Counted from the first letter of the stretch, positions 33,991-46,051 are shown. The stretch is 64,000 bases of DNA from Sepiola atlantica (GCA_963556195.1 OY744520.1:152419107-152483106); one strand, 5' to 3'. The notes: generated from the sequence alone by a model not told the origin. A program made the numbers and translations.

Positions 33991-35084
33991 AAGTAGGTTA
34001 ATAGTGGTTGACGTTTTTTTTCTTTTGGGGTCATCCATCAATTGATCGTAAAATATTAACGAAATTCGTGCGCCATGATCTCGCTCACTCTTTGCGGCCA
34101 GAAGCTCCAACCTCTAGAGGCCAGTGTCTTTCTCCAGAAGAGTGTTGATATAGAGATGAGTATTTCTTTAATAGTTTATATTTAACCATAATTCCATTGC
34201 TTATCTTTTTCTGCCTCCGCAAAGAATCACCGGTTTAATGGAAGAGACACTTTTAAAAACTCTCGCATCACCAGTAAAACATTTGCAGTTTATTTTCACA
34301 ATGTTTCAGAGTAGTTTTGAATGGCTGTTCGTGCAACGAGAATAGTCACTCAATTTTCCAGAAAAGTAACGGAAGCTTACATGCAAATGATTTTAGTGTC
34401 GCCATTTCATAAGTAAATCCATAATAGAAACTAACATGTATATATTTTACTAGCTCTACGTACCCGGCGATGCTCGAGAATCGTTTTATTCTTATCTTCA
34501 TTCGACTGTTTTAAAACTATGCTGTTTGTATTTTTTACCAAATTATTAGATTTTTTTAAATAGGATTTTGTAAGTTAAATTTAATTATTACGGTATAGTT
34601 TGTTGAGTAAATTATTAATTGAAACAAATTGTCATAAAACTATAATTAATTTTATCAAGCTTATGTTGTTTTTAACTCTATACAATTATTGGATGTAAAT
34701 AAGTTCTAACACTTTCAATACATGAGGATTTGCTGATAATTTTAAAAACTTTTTTAATACAGGAAAGTTTGCTAAAAATGTTAAAGCCTGAAATAATTTT
34801 ATATTCGAGAGTTTAAAATGATTCCAAATTCCTTTCAACTTCTGAAGGTTCACGAAGTAATACGCCTTTGTTAATTATTATTAAAAGATTAAAATTGCTG
34901 AGTTGTTTACGAAAAAACGAAATGCATTGTGATGGATTAATTTCGAAATTAAATTATTGTTTTTTATAGAATTTAAAAAGAATTGTTTTTGTACTTTACG
35001 CTATTGTATTTTTTATTTCGATAGACAATTGATTAATAGTAAATAAAGCGTAATAATTCAAGACTTCACGTAGAGTTTGGCTAA
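33991..35084. other. no gene; CTAGC end module at 34451
   Basis: The module ctagctctacgtacccggcg (34451-34480) is shared with 13992 and 57735. The rest is AT-rich with stops in all frames. Confidence 0.35.
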
Positions 35085-35405
35085 GATGAAAGTGTAGTAT
35101 CTGTTCCGATGGATACTACACCCTATAGACCTGTACCGTTTTGGCCCTCGAACCTTGATTCCACCGCTCTGTGGGTTTGTCCTTTGCAGTTGTAGGAGGT
35201 CCACCCTCCCAGGCTTCTCCTCCCCTCTGTTGGGTGGTGTAAGTTTATCGCTTACTGCCTGAGGCGCCCCTCCCGTGGAATGCCGACGAGGCTGTCCATG
35301 CATTTTTTCTAGGCCAGAGTGCTCATCTTCTCGGGTGCTGGCTTTTCAAAACCCACTTTCCCGACCTTGTGGCACATCTTACCGCTGTGGGAGGAAGATA
35401 AATAA
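35085..35405 (+). repeat. GC-rich dispersed repeat, copy 3
   Basis: Shows about 320 bp of clear similarity to 46965-47285, including tgttccgatggatactacac, ggaggtccaccctccca, tcgcttactgcctgag, ggaatgccgacgaggctgtc, ccagagtgctcatcttctcg and ggctggcttttcaaa-like words. The 81-codon minus frame lies inside it and is a shadow. Confidence 0.8.
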
Positions 35406-35428
35406 CTTCACATAGAGGTGAGTTCACA

Positions 35429-35481
35429 CACACACACACACACTCACACACACACACACACACACTCACACACTCACACAC
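35429..35481. repeat. (CA)n microsatellite
   Basis: CA run with regularly placed CTCA interruptions. Confidence 0.9.
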
Positions 35482-35984
35482 GAGAAATGGTTACACAATT
35501 TTATTGATATACATTACAAGAAAAATAATAACCGACAAAACAGAGAGAAAACAACTCACTTATTGACATGAAGCGATTCTTTTCTTACTGTTTCTCTCGT
35601 TGCTATTTTGGTTTTCTCTTTTTCGACTTTGCCTTTCTTTCCTTCTTTTCTTTTGTCATCTCTTCGTAATAGTCGTTTGTTTCACGTGTTCATTACGTCT
35701 TTGTTTTCATTCCAACAGATGTCGCTGTGACCGAAATCTCTTCCACAACGAAACAAATACTTTTGCTCTATTTTGAGTTATGTAATGAGAGTTCGGGATT
35801 TACATTACCACCAGACTTCCAGGTTGTTCGAATGACGGGACCCTCTCTTCACTATTGTACTCGCCGGAATTGTATCCTACATCAGTGGACCGGATTTATT
35901 AGGTTGTCTGGAAAGTTCGTTTTGCGTACCCAAGTTTTATAAGTTTTCATTCTATATTTTTCAAATTCGGTTGAGTGAGTCGAC
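35482..35984. other. no gene; possible mariner terminus at 35899
   Basis: The sequence ttaggttgtctggaaagttc (35899-35918) resembles a mariner-family terminus next to a TTA. No second terminus or transposase is visible, so it is at most a solo end. Confidence 0.3.
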
Positions 35985-36175
35985 TAAAGGGTTCAGTTCG
36001 AAATTGCGCCCAGATTCTCCATTTCGGCATAAAGGTTCTCATGTTCGACTAGAAAGTTACCAAATTTAAAAAGATACACCCGAAGAAGGTCAGAGGTTAC
36101 ATCGACCGCAAAGTTGTAAATATAACAACCAAGATGAGAATAGTAGTCCGAAGAATCCAAAACATGCAAAATCAG
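35985..36175 (+). mobile_element. hammerhead-bearing repeat, right arm
   Basis: It has cattcggcataaaggttctc-type wording, then gaagaaggtcagaggttaca and tcgaccgcaaagttgtaaat, ending agatgagaatagtagtccga. Stem II (GGTC/GACC) still pairs, but both core strands are mutated (CCGAAGA, GCAAAG). Inactive copy of the 58885 family. Confidence 0.65.
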
Positions 36176-36277
36176 CATGAATGTTTCCGTACTTCTAATC
36201 ATCAACATTTACAAAATAGTAATTATATTGATTTGCAAATACATGGGTCTTCCGGTAGCATATTTTTGATAGTCTAC

Positions 36278-36728
36278 GAGGGTGGTATCATGACTAACGA
36301 ACATATATTATACTGCCCCCAAAGGAGGAGGTAATGCCTGGTATGATGATATAATTACGAACGGACATTTGCTACACTACCTCTCAAACGAGGAGGTAAT
36401 GCTTGGAAGGATGGTCTCATGATAACTGACCAGATACTACACTTATCTCCATAAAAATGGAGTTAATGCCTGGGAGGGTGGTATCATAGTCACAGAACAG
36501 ATTCTATACTATCCCCTCCCCAAAAGGAGATGGTAATGTCTGGGAGGATAATATCATGAAGAACGAGCATATACTATACCAGCCACTAAAGGAGGGAGTA
36601 ATGTCGTGAATGATGGTCTCCTGACACCAGAGGAGATACTAAACTTCCCAACCACCCAAAAAGGAGAAAGTAATTACTGGGAGTATGTTATCGTGACAAC
36701 AGAATATATACTACACTATCCCTTCTGA
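36278..36728. repeat. degenerate 65-70-bp minisatellite
   Basis: About seven units of gggaggatggtatcatgac..., acatatactacac, ccccaaaaggaggNggtaatg. The aaaggag landmark recurs at about 36321, 36386, 36454, 36522, 36588 and 36658. Units differ by substitutions and small indels. Confidence 0.85.
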
Positions 36729-37889
36729 ATTGATCATTAAAAGATAATACAATGGTACACTAATAGAAGTAATACTATAGTTTCGGTTTCAAACAGACAG
36801 ATACAAAATCTCTATTTGTAATAGATGCCCTTGTTATATCTGGTGTATTAGTTTATGTATTTGAATGTACATACATTAGCCCTGCAAAAATATTAACTCT
36901 TAGAAATCATTTTGTCCGATATTTTTAATCTGTGAATAATGAACTAAGCGTACATTTGAGACAAAACCTATTTTATTTAAAATGCAAATTTCTAGCGCCA
37001 TAAACCAAGCCGGATAAATATGACATACGGATGGTAACCGTTTATTACCAATGAACTTAGTTTACATAAAATGAGAGAGATGAACAAATTATGGAACTAC
37101 TAAACTTTGGAGGAACATTTTCCTTCTAAGAGAAGTGAGCCCCTATCTTTTGTCAGACTAGTACTTTAAGAAATGTGTGTCGTAAAAGAGAGATACAAAT
37201 GAAAGAATACAGAGACTTACTGGCAGTAAATGGTGACGACATACAGTGAAAGAAAGGGAGTCGGGGGGACAAATGTATAGAAAAAACAGAGAAACCACTT
37301 CTGGCATATGTATTAAACTTATAGAGAAGGTAGCGGGTACTTTTATAGACGTAGCTAGGTACGTAATAAGATAGATGGTTATAGGTAAATATTAATAATA
37401 ACTCTATAAGTTTGTGGATAGTTAAATAGTTAAATATTGTCAACTGACAAATGATTCAACGTGTTTGGACTGATATTATTTCTAATGTAATGGAATGAAA
37501 TAAGCAGAGAAAACCCCTTCCACGAATGGCGAGACAGTTTAGCATATATGAAAAGCCACTCACGTTATTTGGCACGCACTGGGCCACGTTGCGACAGCTC
37601 TAAAAACGAACAACACTTGTGAAAATAAGGGCACGGTGGCATTTGACACCGTCTAAAAAGTTGACGAGACGATACACACTCACAGCGCGACGGATTATTT
37701 TTCGCATCCAGCGAGTTATTAAAAATAGCTTTGTCGGCGGAAGCTAAGATGATAACTGCTTACAACAGAATTGAAAATAGAATGTCATATTTCAATTACT
37801 AATAACTTTATCCGTTGTAATTACCAATTTATTTATTACATTTGCGCGTCTCTCACCGATTCTGGCAACTAAGTCCATCTATTATTCGA
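36729..37889. other. no gene recognised
   Basis: The 96-codon minus frame at 37153-37443 is hydrophobic and Tyr/Ser-rich with no recognised family. I regard it as chance. Confidence 0.35.
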
Positions 37890-38239
37890 CCGACTATCAA
37901 CACAATTGTCAAGCTTCGATCCCGACTTGAAGCGCTTGCTTGTCTACCCACCCTCTGGAGCGGTCCGTTTAATAGCTACCATTACCATGCAAACAAATGG
38001 AGAACTCTTATATAAACATTAATAATTCACTTGCTTGAGGCCTATTGCGATATTACAGTAGTTAGAAGCGCCGACTGTAAAAAACAAAAAAACAAAAATA
38101 AATCACTTCTGTTTCGATCCAGGCTTGAAGCACTTTTCTTCTCTCGGGATCGAAGCTTGACAATTGTGTTGATAGTCGGCCTTTCTAACCACAGGCTATT
38201 GACAGCGGGACACGAGTCGAAGAATTATTAATGTTTATA
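37890..38239. mobile_element. interlocked inverted repeats
   Basis: One pair of 33-bp arms (ccgactatcaacacaattgt plus caagcttcgatccc at 37890-37922, inverse at 38146-38180) overlaps a second pair (tataaacattaataattc at 38011-38028, inverse at 38222-38239). The interleaved order cannot fold as a single simple hairpin. It may be two nested foldbacks, or a rearranged one. Confidence 0.6.
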
Positions 38240-38785
38240 TAAACACTATGACCACCAAAGAGTACTCAATTCGTTTTTATATTAAACTTATATAGAGTGT
38301 GGTTGAAAGAATGGGCACATAGATCCGCTGCTTTAGAGATTCGTTTTAATTTTAACATAATTTTGATCATGTATTATTTTTACTTTTAATTAATATCTCG
38401 TCTAGATGACAAACTATTAGCAATTTTTAAACATATGTGGTTTGAATATTTTGCGAATAATGTGTGCAGAGATTATGATAACACATCTCTATAGAAATCG
38501 ATTGAATGTCGAATGCTGGCTGAATAGCCACCAAAATCTCTGGATTTGAATTCTATGGGGATTTCTTATAGTGGTATCTTAAATCAGTGGTTGAGGCTAA
38601 CAAACCAACAACTTAAAAAAAAACACTTGAATATAGGAGCATACAGAAAAAAACAATTAGAAATGTAAAGTATATTAAATTAAAAACGAACGTATTAAAT
38701 AAAAATTGCTGGCTCGAAAATGTGCAAAGATCACGTGTCTCTTGAGAAAGTGTTTTCAAAATGTTGGATATCAATTCGCACACTT
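38240..38785. other. no gene recognised
   Basis: AT-rich, with stops in all frames. Confidence 0.35.
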
Positions 38786-38843
38786 ATTGTGAATTGTATA
38801 TTATTATATAGTAATTTTTTATGCGTTCAGACTTCTACATCAA

Positions 38844-38911
<68 letters not shown>

Positions 38912-39158
38912 ATTATAAAACACTTTGAAGTCTCGGAGATATGAGTTAACATCGAAACGTTTGCTGATACGAGTTGACTGTTTCTAATGTTCATATAATT
39001 TGATTTATAAAAGCTCTACATTGTATTGAGCACTTTTTTAAAACAATATTGTTTTTAAGTTTCTGTTATCAATATTTGAAATTAATTAATATGTATAAGG
39101 TGTTCGATTATATGTGTGTATATACATATACATATATTAAAACACTTATTGTAAATTG

Positions 39159-39208
<50 letters not shown>

Positions 39209-39314
39209 GGTGCAGAAGTATAAACCCATAAACAATGTACTATATAAAAATATACAATTTACAATTCGATTATATGTGCATACATATACACATATGATCG
39301 AACACTTTTTGTAA

Positions 39315-39350
<36 letters not shown>

Positions 39351-39421
39351 CGAACATTTATTGTAAATTGTACATTGTTATATAGTAAATTGTTTAGTAT
39401 GTGTTTAGACTTCCGCACCAG

Positions 39422-39482
<61 letters not shown>
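38786..39482. repeat. three copies of a TA-bounded terminal repeat
   Basis: A roughly 65-bp unit running from ttattgtaaattgtatatt through atatagtaa to agacttctNcaNcaNcctata occurs at 38786-38846 (plus), 39204-39262 (minus, gggtggtgcagaagtataaa) and 39356-39424 (plus). Each is bounded by (TA)n. The gggtggtgcagaagta end resembles Tc1/mariner termini, whose target is TA. These may be solo or paired ends of a non-autonomous element. A GAAACGTT word 40 bp from the first (TA)n (38955) is a possible hammerhead relic. Confidence 0.55.
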
Positions 39483-39487
<5 letters not shown>

Positions 39488-40681
39488 TAGATGTATATAT
39501 ATACATAGAAATAGATATATAGAGAGAAAAATAGAAATATATATAAATAGAAATATATATCTATATATGTGTGTGTGTGTATATATATAATTTACAATAA
39601 GTCTTCGAATATATGTATATGGATATACACACACATATAATCGAAAACATTTCAGGTAACAAATATTAGTATCGAACTGGCTAGTGTAGTATTCGTTATC
39701 TCCTCCCTCTTGACTGTGACAATTTTTATTTTCGTCCCATCTGGAATCCTTTTTGGGAGAAGCTGGATATGCTCCATATAAAAACAAACCGTATGTTTAA
39801 CTTTGTTCTCGTGTGGAGACCAGTAAATAGAGACTTGATTCTACGAGAACATCTATTTACTTGCCTCCCTGCGAGGGCAGAATTAGACACACGATCGGTT
39901 TTTAATGTAGGGAAAACCAAGCTCCCCAAAAAGGAGCACCCTGGATTTGGACAAAAAATAAAATTGCCTCAGTCTAGATAGATTTCACATTCAGTGACCG
40001 TGGACAAAACTGGTGAAGTGACGTATCAGAAGAGATACTTAACTTGGATCTCAGCAAATTTTTAATACGGCAATAATTATTACATCACAGATTGCGTCTT
40101 GGTTATTTTGTTGATGTTTTTTAAGTGATTCTGTACCTCATTTCATCGGTCAATCACGCTTGAGTTTAAAAGAGCATTTCATCGCTAAACGCGTAGATTG
40201 AATGTAAGCATTATTAAATCCTCGTTCTTGCTTGTTTAATTATTTACGCTTTTATTTTTGCTTGAGGTGAAATCTGTATACCTATAAGGAAAGAGAAGTG
40301 TTTGCTTTGGTTCTCGTGTTAAATCGGAAGAGTAATGGCCGAGAAGGAGGGTGAAATGTTATATGAGACAGCAGTTAAGAGTCACCCCACAACAGCCAAA
40401 CAGAACCAGCCTCCAGCGATGAAGAGAGTTTAAACTTCACATCTCATTTCTGTTACGCGCTGAGATAACCCGTTTGTACCTCATGACATTATCTAATTTA
40501 AAGAAGTTTTTATCCTGACTGCCGTGTTTATTGAACAAAGCTCTTATCTCTTGGTCTCAACGGTAAATAATTTCATCACATACACTTTCCGGGTGCAATA
40601 AGCAACGCCGTTATTGACGTTTTTAATGATGAGACATGTAAAGTTACACTATCAGACCACAACATAAAGCAGTAACCAATA

Positions 40682-40684
<3 letters not shown>
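39483..40684. other. no gene; small fold at 39790-39870
   Basis: The phrase agtaaatagagacttgattc is followed by an inverse atctattta, forming a small imperfect palindrome with gttctcgtg/cgagaac. Open frames at 39482-39981 have no recognised domain. Confidence 0.35.
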
Positions 40685-40734
<50 letters not shown>

Positions 40735-40911
40735 CACATATATATATATACATACATATATATATACATACCTATATATATATATACACATATATATATA
40801 CATACATATATATATACATACCTATATATATATATACACACATATATATATATATATATACATACATATATATATACATACATATATATATACATACATA
40901 TATATATATAT
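40685..40911. repeat. compound (TA)n/(TATACA)n microsatellite
   Basis: TA tract with periodic CATACA and CACA interruptions at roughly 20-60-bp spacing, implying local duplication of larger blocks. Confidence 0.95.
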
Positions 40912-41105
40912 TATAATATTTGAAAACTCATGAGCTAAGGACTTAAGGATACTTTGCTTGAACTTTGAATTCTAAAAAAATTTGATTGACACCTTATTTT
41001 ATTACTTCATTTTATATTATAATATTAATGCTCTATCCAGTGTTTATCCGGATGTTTCACTAATTATAAGATATTAGTTGACGCTTATATCTTTTGTTGG
41101 ATTGC

Positions 41106-41168
<63 letters not shown>

Positions 41169-41317
41169 TTTGAAAAGTAACACAATTTGAAGCGTTGGGT
41201 GGGTGGCAATAATAAAGATATTTTTTTAATAAAATATTTAGAAAACCTTGCACAACGCAGATCATTTGTTTTTAAAATAAATTATTTATTCATCTCAAAA
41301 ACATTTTTTTTTATAAA
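40912..41317. other. (TA)n at 41109-41167 and flank
   Basis: No gene. The tract is followed by about 150 bp leading to the ribozyme-like motif. Confidence 0.4.
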
Positions 41318-41353
41318 CTTGAGTACTTTCGGTAAATCTACCATCTTCAGAAG
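41318..41353 (-). ncRNA. small hammerhead motif near (TA)n
   Basis: Minus strand: stem I TTC.. (three pairs with AAG), core CTGAAGA, bulged T, stem II GGTA/TACC with loop GATT, GAA, AGTACT (three-pair loopless stem III), C17, then AAG. Core complete. Its sequence is unrelated to the other families outside the core, so it is an independent family with the same RNA fold. Confidence 0.55.
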
Positions 41354-41803
41354 AATATTTCTTCTTTTTCTTTTTTTTCTTTTTTTCTCTTGGTTGAGAC
41401 ATTCTTAATTTCAGTTTACCATATACCTTAGTTTTCCAGAAAATTCCAAAAATACCTTAAAATGACCATTGTATTGAGGTATAGCCTTTACAAAAGTAGT
41501 GACATTCCATGAAAAATGCCAGTATACTGAAGGGTATGCGAGCACAACAGGGCTATGTATTTTACTGGTAGGAATTTTTCTTCAGCGCACCTTAGACACT
41601 TCATCCACTCATGCATAGAGATGTATACTGTAGTGATGTGATAATGAAATGGTTTGGTTGATATGTAGTCATACCCTTAATTAATGACAAGAAAAGTGTA
41701 AAAATTTGGGAATTTCCTTGCTTTTGTACATTTAGTGTATATGAATTTTCATCTTAACCCTATTAAGGGCATATGATTTTAGTATACTGGCATTTTTCAT
41801 GGA
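41354..41803. other. local direct/inverted word repeats, no gene
   Basis: The phrase ttccatgaaaaatgccagta (41506) recurs inverted near 41780 (tactggcatttttcatggaa), so 41506-41800 is a foldback of about 290 bp with arms of at least 20 bp, ending at a (TA)n tract. Confidence 0.5.
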
Positions 41804-41804
41804 A

Positions 41805-41878
<74 letters not shown>

Positions 41879-42244
41879 TCATCACACAAAATTTAGTTAT
41901 TAATAAACCGTCGGACGAAACCATTTCAAAAGTTTATGAAGAGGGATAAAGAAGATAGCAAGTCCAACGACCTCCCGCTGTTTAAAATTAAGTCAGAAAG
42001 AAATACTTCACTTCATTTCCATAATAAAACGCCTTTTCCCCGTTTTTCTTTTGATTCTGATTTATACGTGTTTTATTTTATTTTTTATTTTTAAACTTTC
42101 AAGGTTGAGACATTTTCTTTCTTGCTTTCTTATTCCTTTTTTTAAACAACGCCGACTGAGACGTTTTTCATATGAATATGAATATTGATTCATACACTAG
42201 CGAAGCACCATTTTATCCGACAATTTTTACGAAGGGTGTACACT

Positions 42245-42330
<86 letters not shown>
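41804..42330 (+). repeat. (TA)n-linked dispersed repeat, copy 1
   Basis: (TA)n (41804-41872) is followed by ccgtctcatcacacaaaat, catttccataataaaacgcc, a pyrimidine-rich stretch, catatgaatatgaatattga and cactagcgaagcaccatttt, then another (TA)n (42248-42329). The same order occurs at 47631-48000. Confidence 0.65.
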
Positions 42331-42332
<2 letters not shown>

Positions 42333-42801
42333 GTGTAACTGTGTGTATGTGTATTTTATAAATATTTTACACGAACTGCTCCAGTTTTAGTTACATTGTG
42401 TATTGAAAGTATCAGTGTTTGCGTATGCTTATTTGTGTGTCGTATTCTTTAACACTTACTTTATCTCTCTTTTTTAATATCCTTCCTCTTCCCTACACTA
42501 CGTCCTCCAGTATGTGTCAATCTTGCACACACACACACTCTCTTTCTCTTTATCGTTTTCTCTTACTTTCTCTCTCTTTCTTTTTAGTTCCTTAATGTCG
42601 ACTACCTCTTTTATAGATATGCATCATATCCGTTCCTCTCATACGGACGTTCCTTTTTCTTGACGCTGCTAAAAGAATAGGAAGTAATTTCAATCTTAAG
42701 AACCCTTCACATTCTTGCCCAACAATGCAATTATAATCCCACAGAAATATGTTTCTTATGACAACCCCCATTTCACCTTCCCCCATCCCCCTCTCTTCCT
42801 T

Positions 42802-42840
<39 letters not shown>

Positions 42841-43154
42841 TCTCTTCGTCTCTCTTCGTCTCTCTCTCTCTTTCACACCCTCTCTCACTCACTCACTATT
42901 TATGTAGCTATTTCTTTCTTTTGGTGTTTAATGTAGAACACTTACCATTTTAGGCTTATTAATTATCATATAGTGAATTATAATCTCATGGGGGTCACGC
43001 AATGCTATACTATTGTGTTAGACTTAAAACAAAAGTATTCTTGCTTCGCGAATGCCTCAAAAGGCAAATGCCTTAGGTTCCCACAGAAACTAAATACCTC
43101 CAGGAAGTCAGCATTATTTTCACACACACACACACACATATATATGTGTGTGTA
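42331..43154. other. (CT)n-rich stretch, no gene
   Basis: (CT)n at 42804-42870 with CTTCGT interruptions and a (CA)n at 43123-43138. Ser/Leu frames are artefacts. Confidence 0.6.
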
Positions 43155-43510
43155 TAAGATTCACTGCTAAACTAATGAACCGATCATTATGAATTATAGA
43201 ATATATATTCTAGACAACACAGAGAGTAACGTGGGCACATTAATTTTGCAAACTGAACAAAAATCTTTTAAAGTAAGCGAGATATAAAAAATAAAATAGA
43301 GAAAAGAATTGCTCTAAATCAAATGTTGAGTTATATTATGTAATGAATGTTTAATAGGACTGGTGCGCACGCGTGGGCGTCAATAATATGTATGTGCAGA
43401 GTAAACTCTTAAACTAATGAACTTATTATGAATTATGGGATACGTTTTCTAGACCAAACGATGTGTAACGTGAGACATTATGTTTTCTTTGTACATTTTA
43501 CCATTTAGAC
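43155..43510 (+). repeat. dispersed repeat family, copy 2
   Basis: Homologous to 3845-4260: ctaatgaaccgatcattatg, tattctagacaacacag, aataggactggtgcgcac, gtcaataatatgtatg, and a second half-unit ctaatgaacttattatgaat. GC content and orientation match copy 1. Confidence 0.7.
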
Positions 43511-44140
43511 GGACCCTACTCCTAAAACAAAAAGAAAATCAAATTTTAAAACTACTGCTATACATATTGCTTATGGAAGTCTTGGGAATGACATTTTGTT
43601 AGTTACCATATAAATATTAAATTATCTATCGTGTATCAGTTTGAAATCATTTTTATACTGCTGTATATATGTGCATATATCGTATGAGGATCTATAAATG
43701 TCAAATATGACCGTACAAACATACTATAAGAAACTAAATTGAGTTACGTTTGTGTGACGCATCTAAATTTCAAGTGAAAAAAACTGGTGCACAGGTTCCA
43801 TGTACACTTCTTATAAGACAGATAAATGTTTCATTATAGCATACAGTGTGCAATTAAATAGTAAATCGATAATTCACAATAAAACAAAAAAACTATAGTG
43901 TTAAGAATATAAATTCTTAATCTATATAGTAGCGATAAAAATGCCGATAGTTGAACAAAACGTAATAATGTGACCATAATAATTGACTCTGCACCTCGAG
44001 AGCCGTAGAAAGCTCACTTTTTGCATGCGTTTACTAACTTAGTTGTGAAACTCACCAAAATCTCTTTTAAACAAATATACGTGAGTTTATTGGTCGAAAG
44101 AAAACGTACAGATAAAGAGAAGAATAAAATTAAGGACTCT
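43511..44140. other. no gene recognised
   Basis: AT-rich, no recognised structure. Confidence 0.3.
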
Positions 44141-44262
44141 GATTGGTTAAGTGTTGGAGCAAATTTTGACTATATAAACGTTCGTTCAATGTAAATCCAC
44201 GTAATTAGCCTGATGATTTCCCCCGAGAATGAAACAGAAAAGTGGTTGTGTAGTTTACTTTC
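44141..44262 (+). mobile_element. decayed tRNA-like SINE with hammerhead core
   Basis: An A-box-like ttggttaagtgttgg (44143-44157) and a weak B-box-like gttcgttcaat (about 44179) precede CTGATGA (44210-44216), a TTTC/GAGA stem and GAAAC (44231-44235). A downstream GTA could supply the cleavage triplet with a two-pair stem III. The order matches 9885-10010 and 60188-60330, but pairing is weaker. Moderately supported relic. Confidence 0.4.
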
Positions 44263-44758
44263 CATAAGTATAAAGTATACTTCTATTAAGCTCTACCTAT
44301 GTATTGAGCACTGTTGGTGTAAATACTGAAATATATATGCATATTTTATAATATAAGTGTATATATAAGAAATAAAATGACATATATATACATATGAATG
44401 TTTACTAATTATTAATTTATACATGTTTTGTGTGATCAGATTGTGTAATTCTTTTACCAAGTAGCCTGAATGCAATCTATCGCTAACGACTTGATCATAT
44501 CTTAATCCAGCAGTATACGACTAGATAAATGCATGAAGAGTCGAGTTTGTGTACATAGTAAATAAGTGATGGATTGTAACGTTCTATCGCTTTACCAAAT
44601 ATGTTAAACACTATTTTCTTATGCCGATAATATAATTTACAATAAGACAAAAGTGTTTCATCCGTATTCAGATATAAGCGACTTCCAAATCATAATGGAG
44701 ATGTCTGTGAAGATTATCACGAAGGTCTGATCAGTATCTTTATAGATTTAATTTTAAA
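44263..44758. other. no gene recognised
   Basis: Contains tattgagcactgttgg, a phrase also present inside the 28.6-29.2 kb unit, suggesting leftover SINE sequence. Confidence 0.3.
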
Positions 44759-44873
44759 TATACGGCATAATCACGGTGACACAACGGTTCTCGTAAGATC
44801 ACCGAAGTTAAGAAACGTAAAGCCTAGTCAGTACCAAATGTTGACCAGTTCGGAATAGCAGGCGCCGTATGTG
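44759..44873 (+). mobile_element. 5S rRNA-derived sequence, copy 2
   Basis: About 115 bp co-linear with 5S rRNA: tacggcataatcacggtgac, cggttctcgtaagatcaccg, aagttaagaaacgtaaagcc, tagtcagtaccaaatgttga, ccagttcggaatagcaggcg, ccgtatg. It retains more of the 5S consensus than 22697-22811. Substitutions in the internal control region make it an unlikely functional gene. Confidence 0.75.
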
Positions 44874-46010
44874 GGACGACGGCGAAACCTTGCAACAGAA
44901 ATTCAGCCCTGAAGATGCGTTTTACAAGCACTTCAGTATAACCTGCTTATCCACACATTTGTTTACACAACCGAACAAATGTCCCTCCTGGGCGAAAGTT
45001 CTGTTGTCAGTCATGTGACGAAGCTCTGTGGATAGAGTATGCAATTAGTTTCGTAATTTACAGTTGAATTGTATATACTGATGTTCTTAATGCGAAGCGA
45101 ATGAGATATAAATAGAAAATGGGATCAATCAAAGCTGTCCACTAACCGTGGGTTTACTCTAAACATTCTACACTCTTTATTATCTATTCTTCTACCTTTT
45201 CCGCGGCCTTTCTACCTAGAATCAGCTGTTCGATTCCACATGTATCAAATTTTAACTTCACATCCGATGTTCATACCTGTCTAGTATGAAATAAGATCAT
45301 TCAAAATTTTATAATGGTGCAAAGCGATCAAAAATCTACTGTGAGAAAATATAGCTTACATAATTGAAGTTATGGGAGTAGAAAATATCATTTTTTATAA
45401 TTGAGCCTCCGATAAAGGCTCTTAAAATGCTCCGAATTGGCTAAGATGTTGGGATTCGATTACTTCTGTGTTATTTAGTCTTGGTTTAAATCACATTAGA
45501 AGCATACACGAGACATGTTCAATGGCAAGATTCATGCTCCTTTGGATATTTCTTTTATAAGTAAAAAAAGGTAGATTTGACGTTCTCCTAACAATAATCT
45601 GCATACGGAGCGATCGTTCCTACTAAATTTCTGAGTTTTAGATTCAATAGTTTAGAACGTGCTTGGCGTACCGACAAACTTACATACGTATATTATAGGA
45701 ATAATGGTGGCAATACATATCCTTAGACGAGTTCATAATTATGCGACACACGTCTAAAATGTAATAGGTGTGAGAGATATAGCCCCAAAATTATTAGAAA
45801 AATCAACATGTTATATTTAAAACTGTGAGAAAATAGAGATTACAGGGTTTGAATTATGGGCTTATAAAGGTTGTAACTTTGTGAAGTTTAACAATTATTA
45901 AAAGTTTTACAATTATTAAAATTGTGCTCATTTATAAGAATCTATATAGTGTATCTTCGCGTAGAATAAATAATGGTAGTAGTTGTGACTAAACGGGTCA
46001 TGGGTACTTC

Positions 46011-46013
<3 letters not shown>
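44874..46013. other. no gene recognised
   Basis: AT-rich; stops in all frames; no repeat identified. Confidence 0.35.

Positions 46014-46051
<38 letters not shown>
46014..46051. repeat. (TA)n microsatellite
   Basis: About 18 TA units, directly adjoining the ribozyme-like motif. Confidence 0.95.

Noticed and set aside
36729..37443. 96-codon hydrophobic minus-strand frame as a small membrane protein
   Set aside because: AT-rich DNA yields such frames by chance. No signal peptide pattern, no family resemblance, no neighbouring exons.
42592..42936. Arg/Glu-rich or Ser/Leu-rich protein near 42.7 kb
   Set aside because: Both strands' frames span an impure (CT)n tract; composition is fully explained by the repeat.
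44759..44873. Functional 5S rRNA gene
   Set aside because: Too many substitutions in the internal control region and stems, and not in a 5S tandem array.
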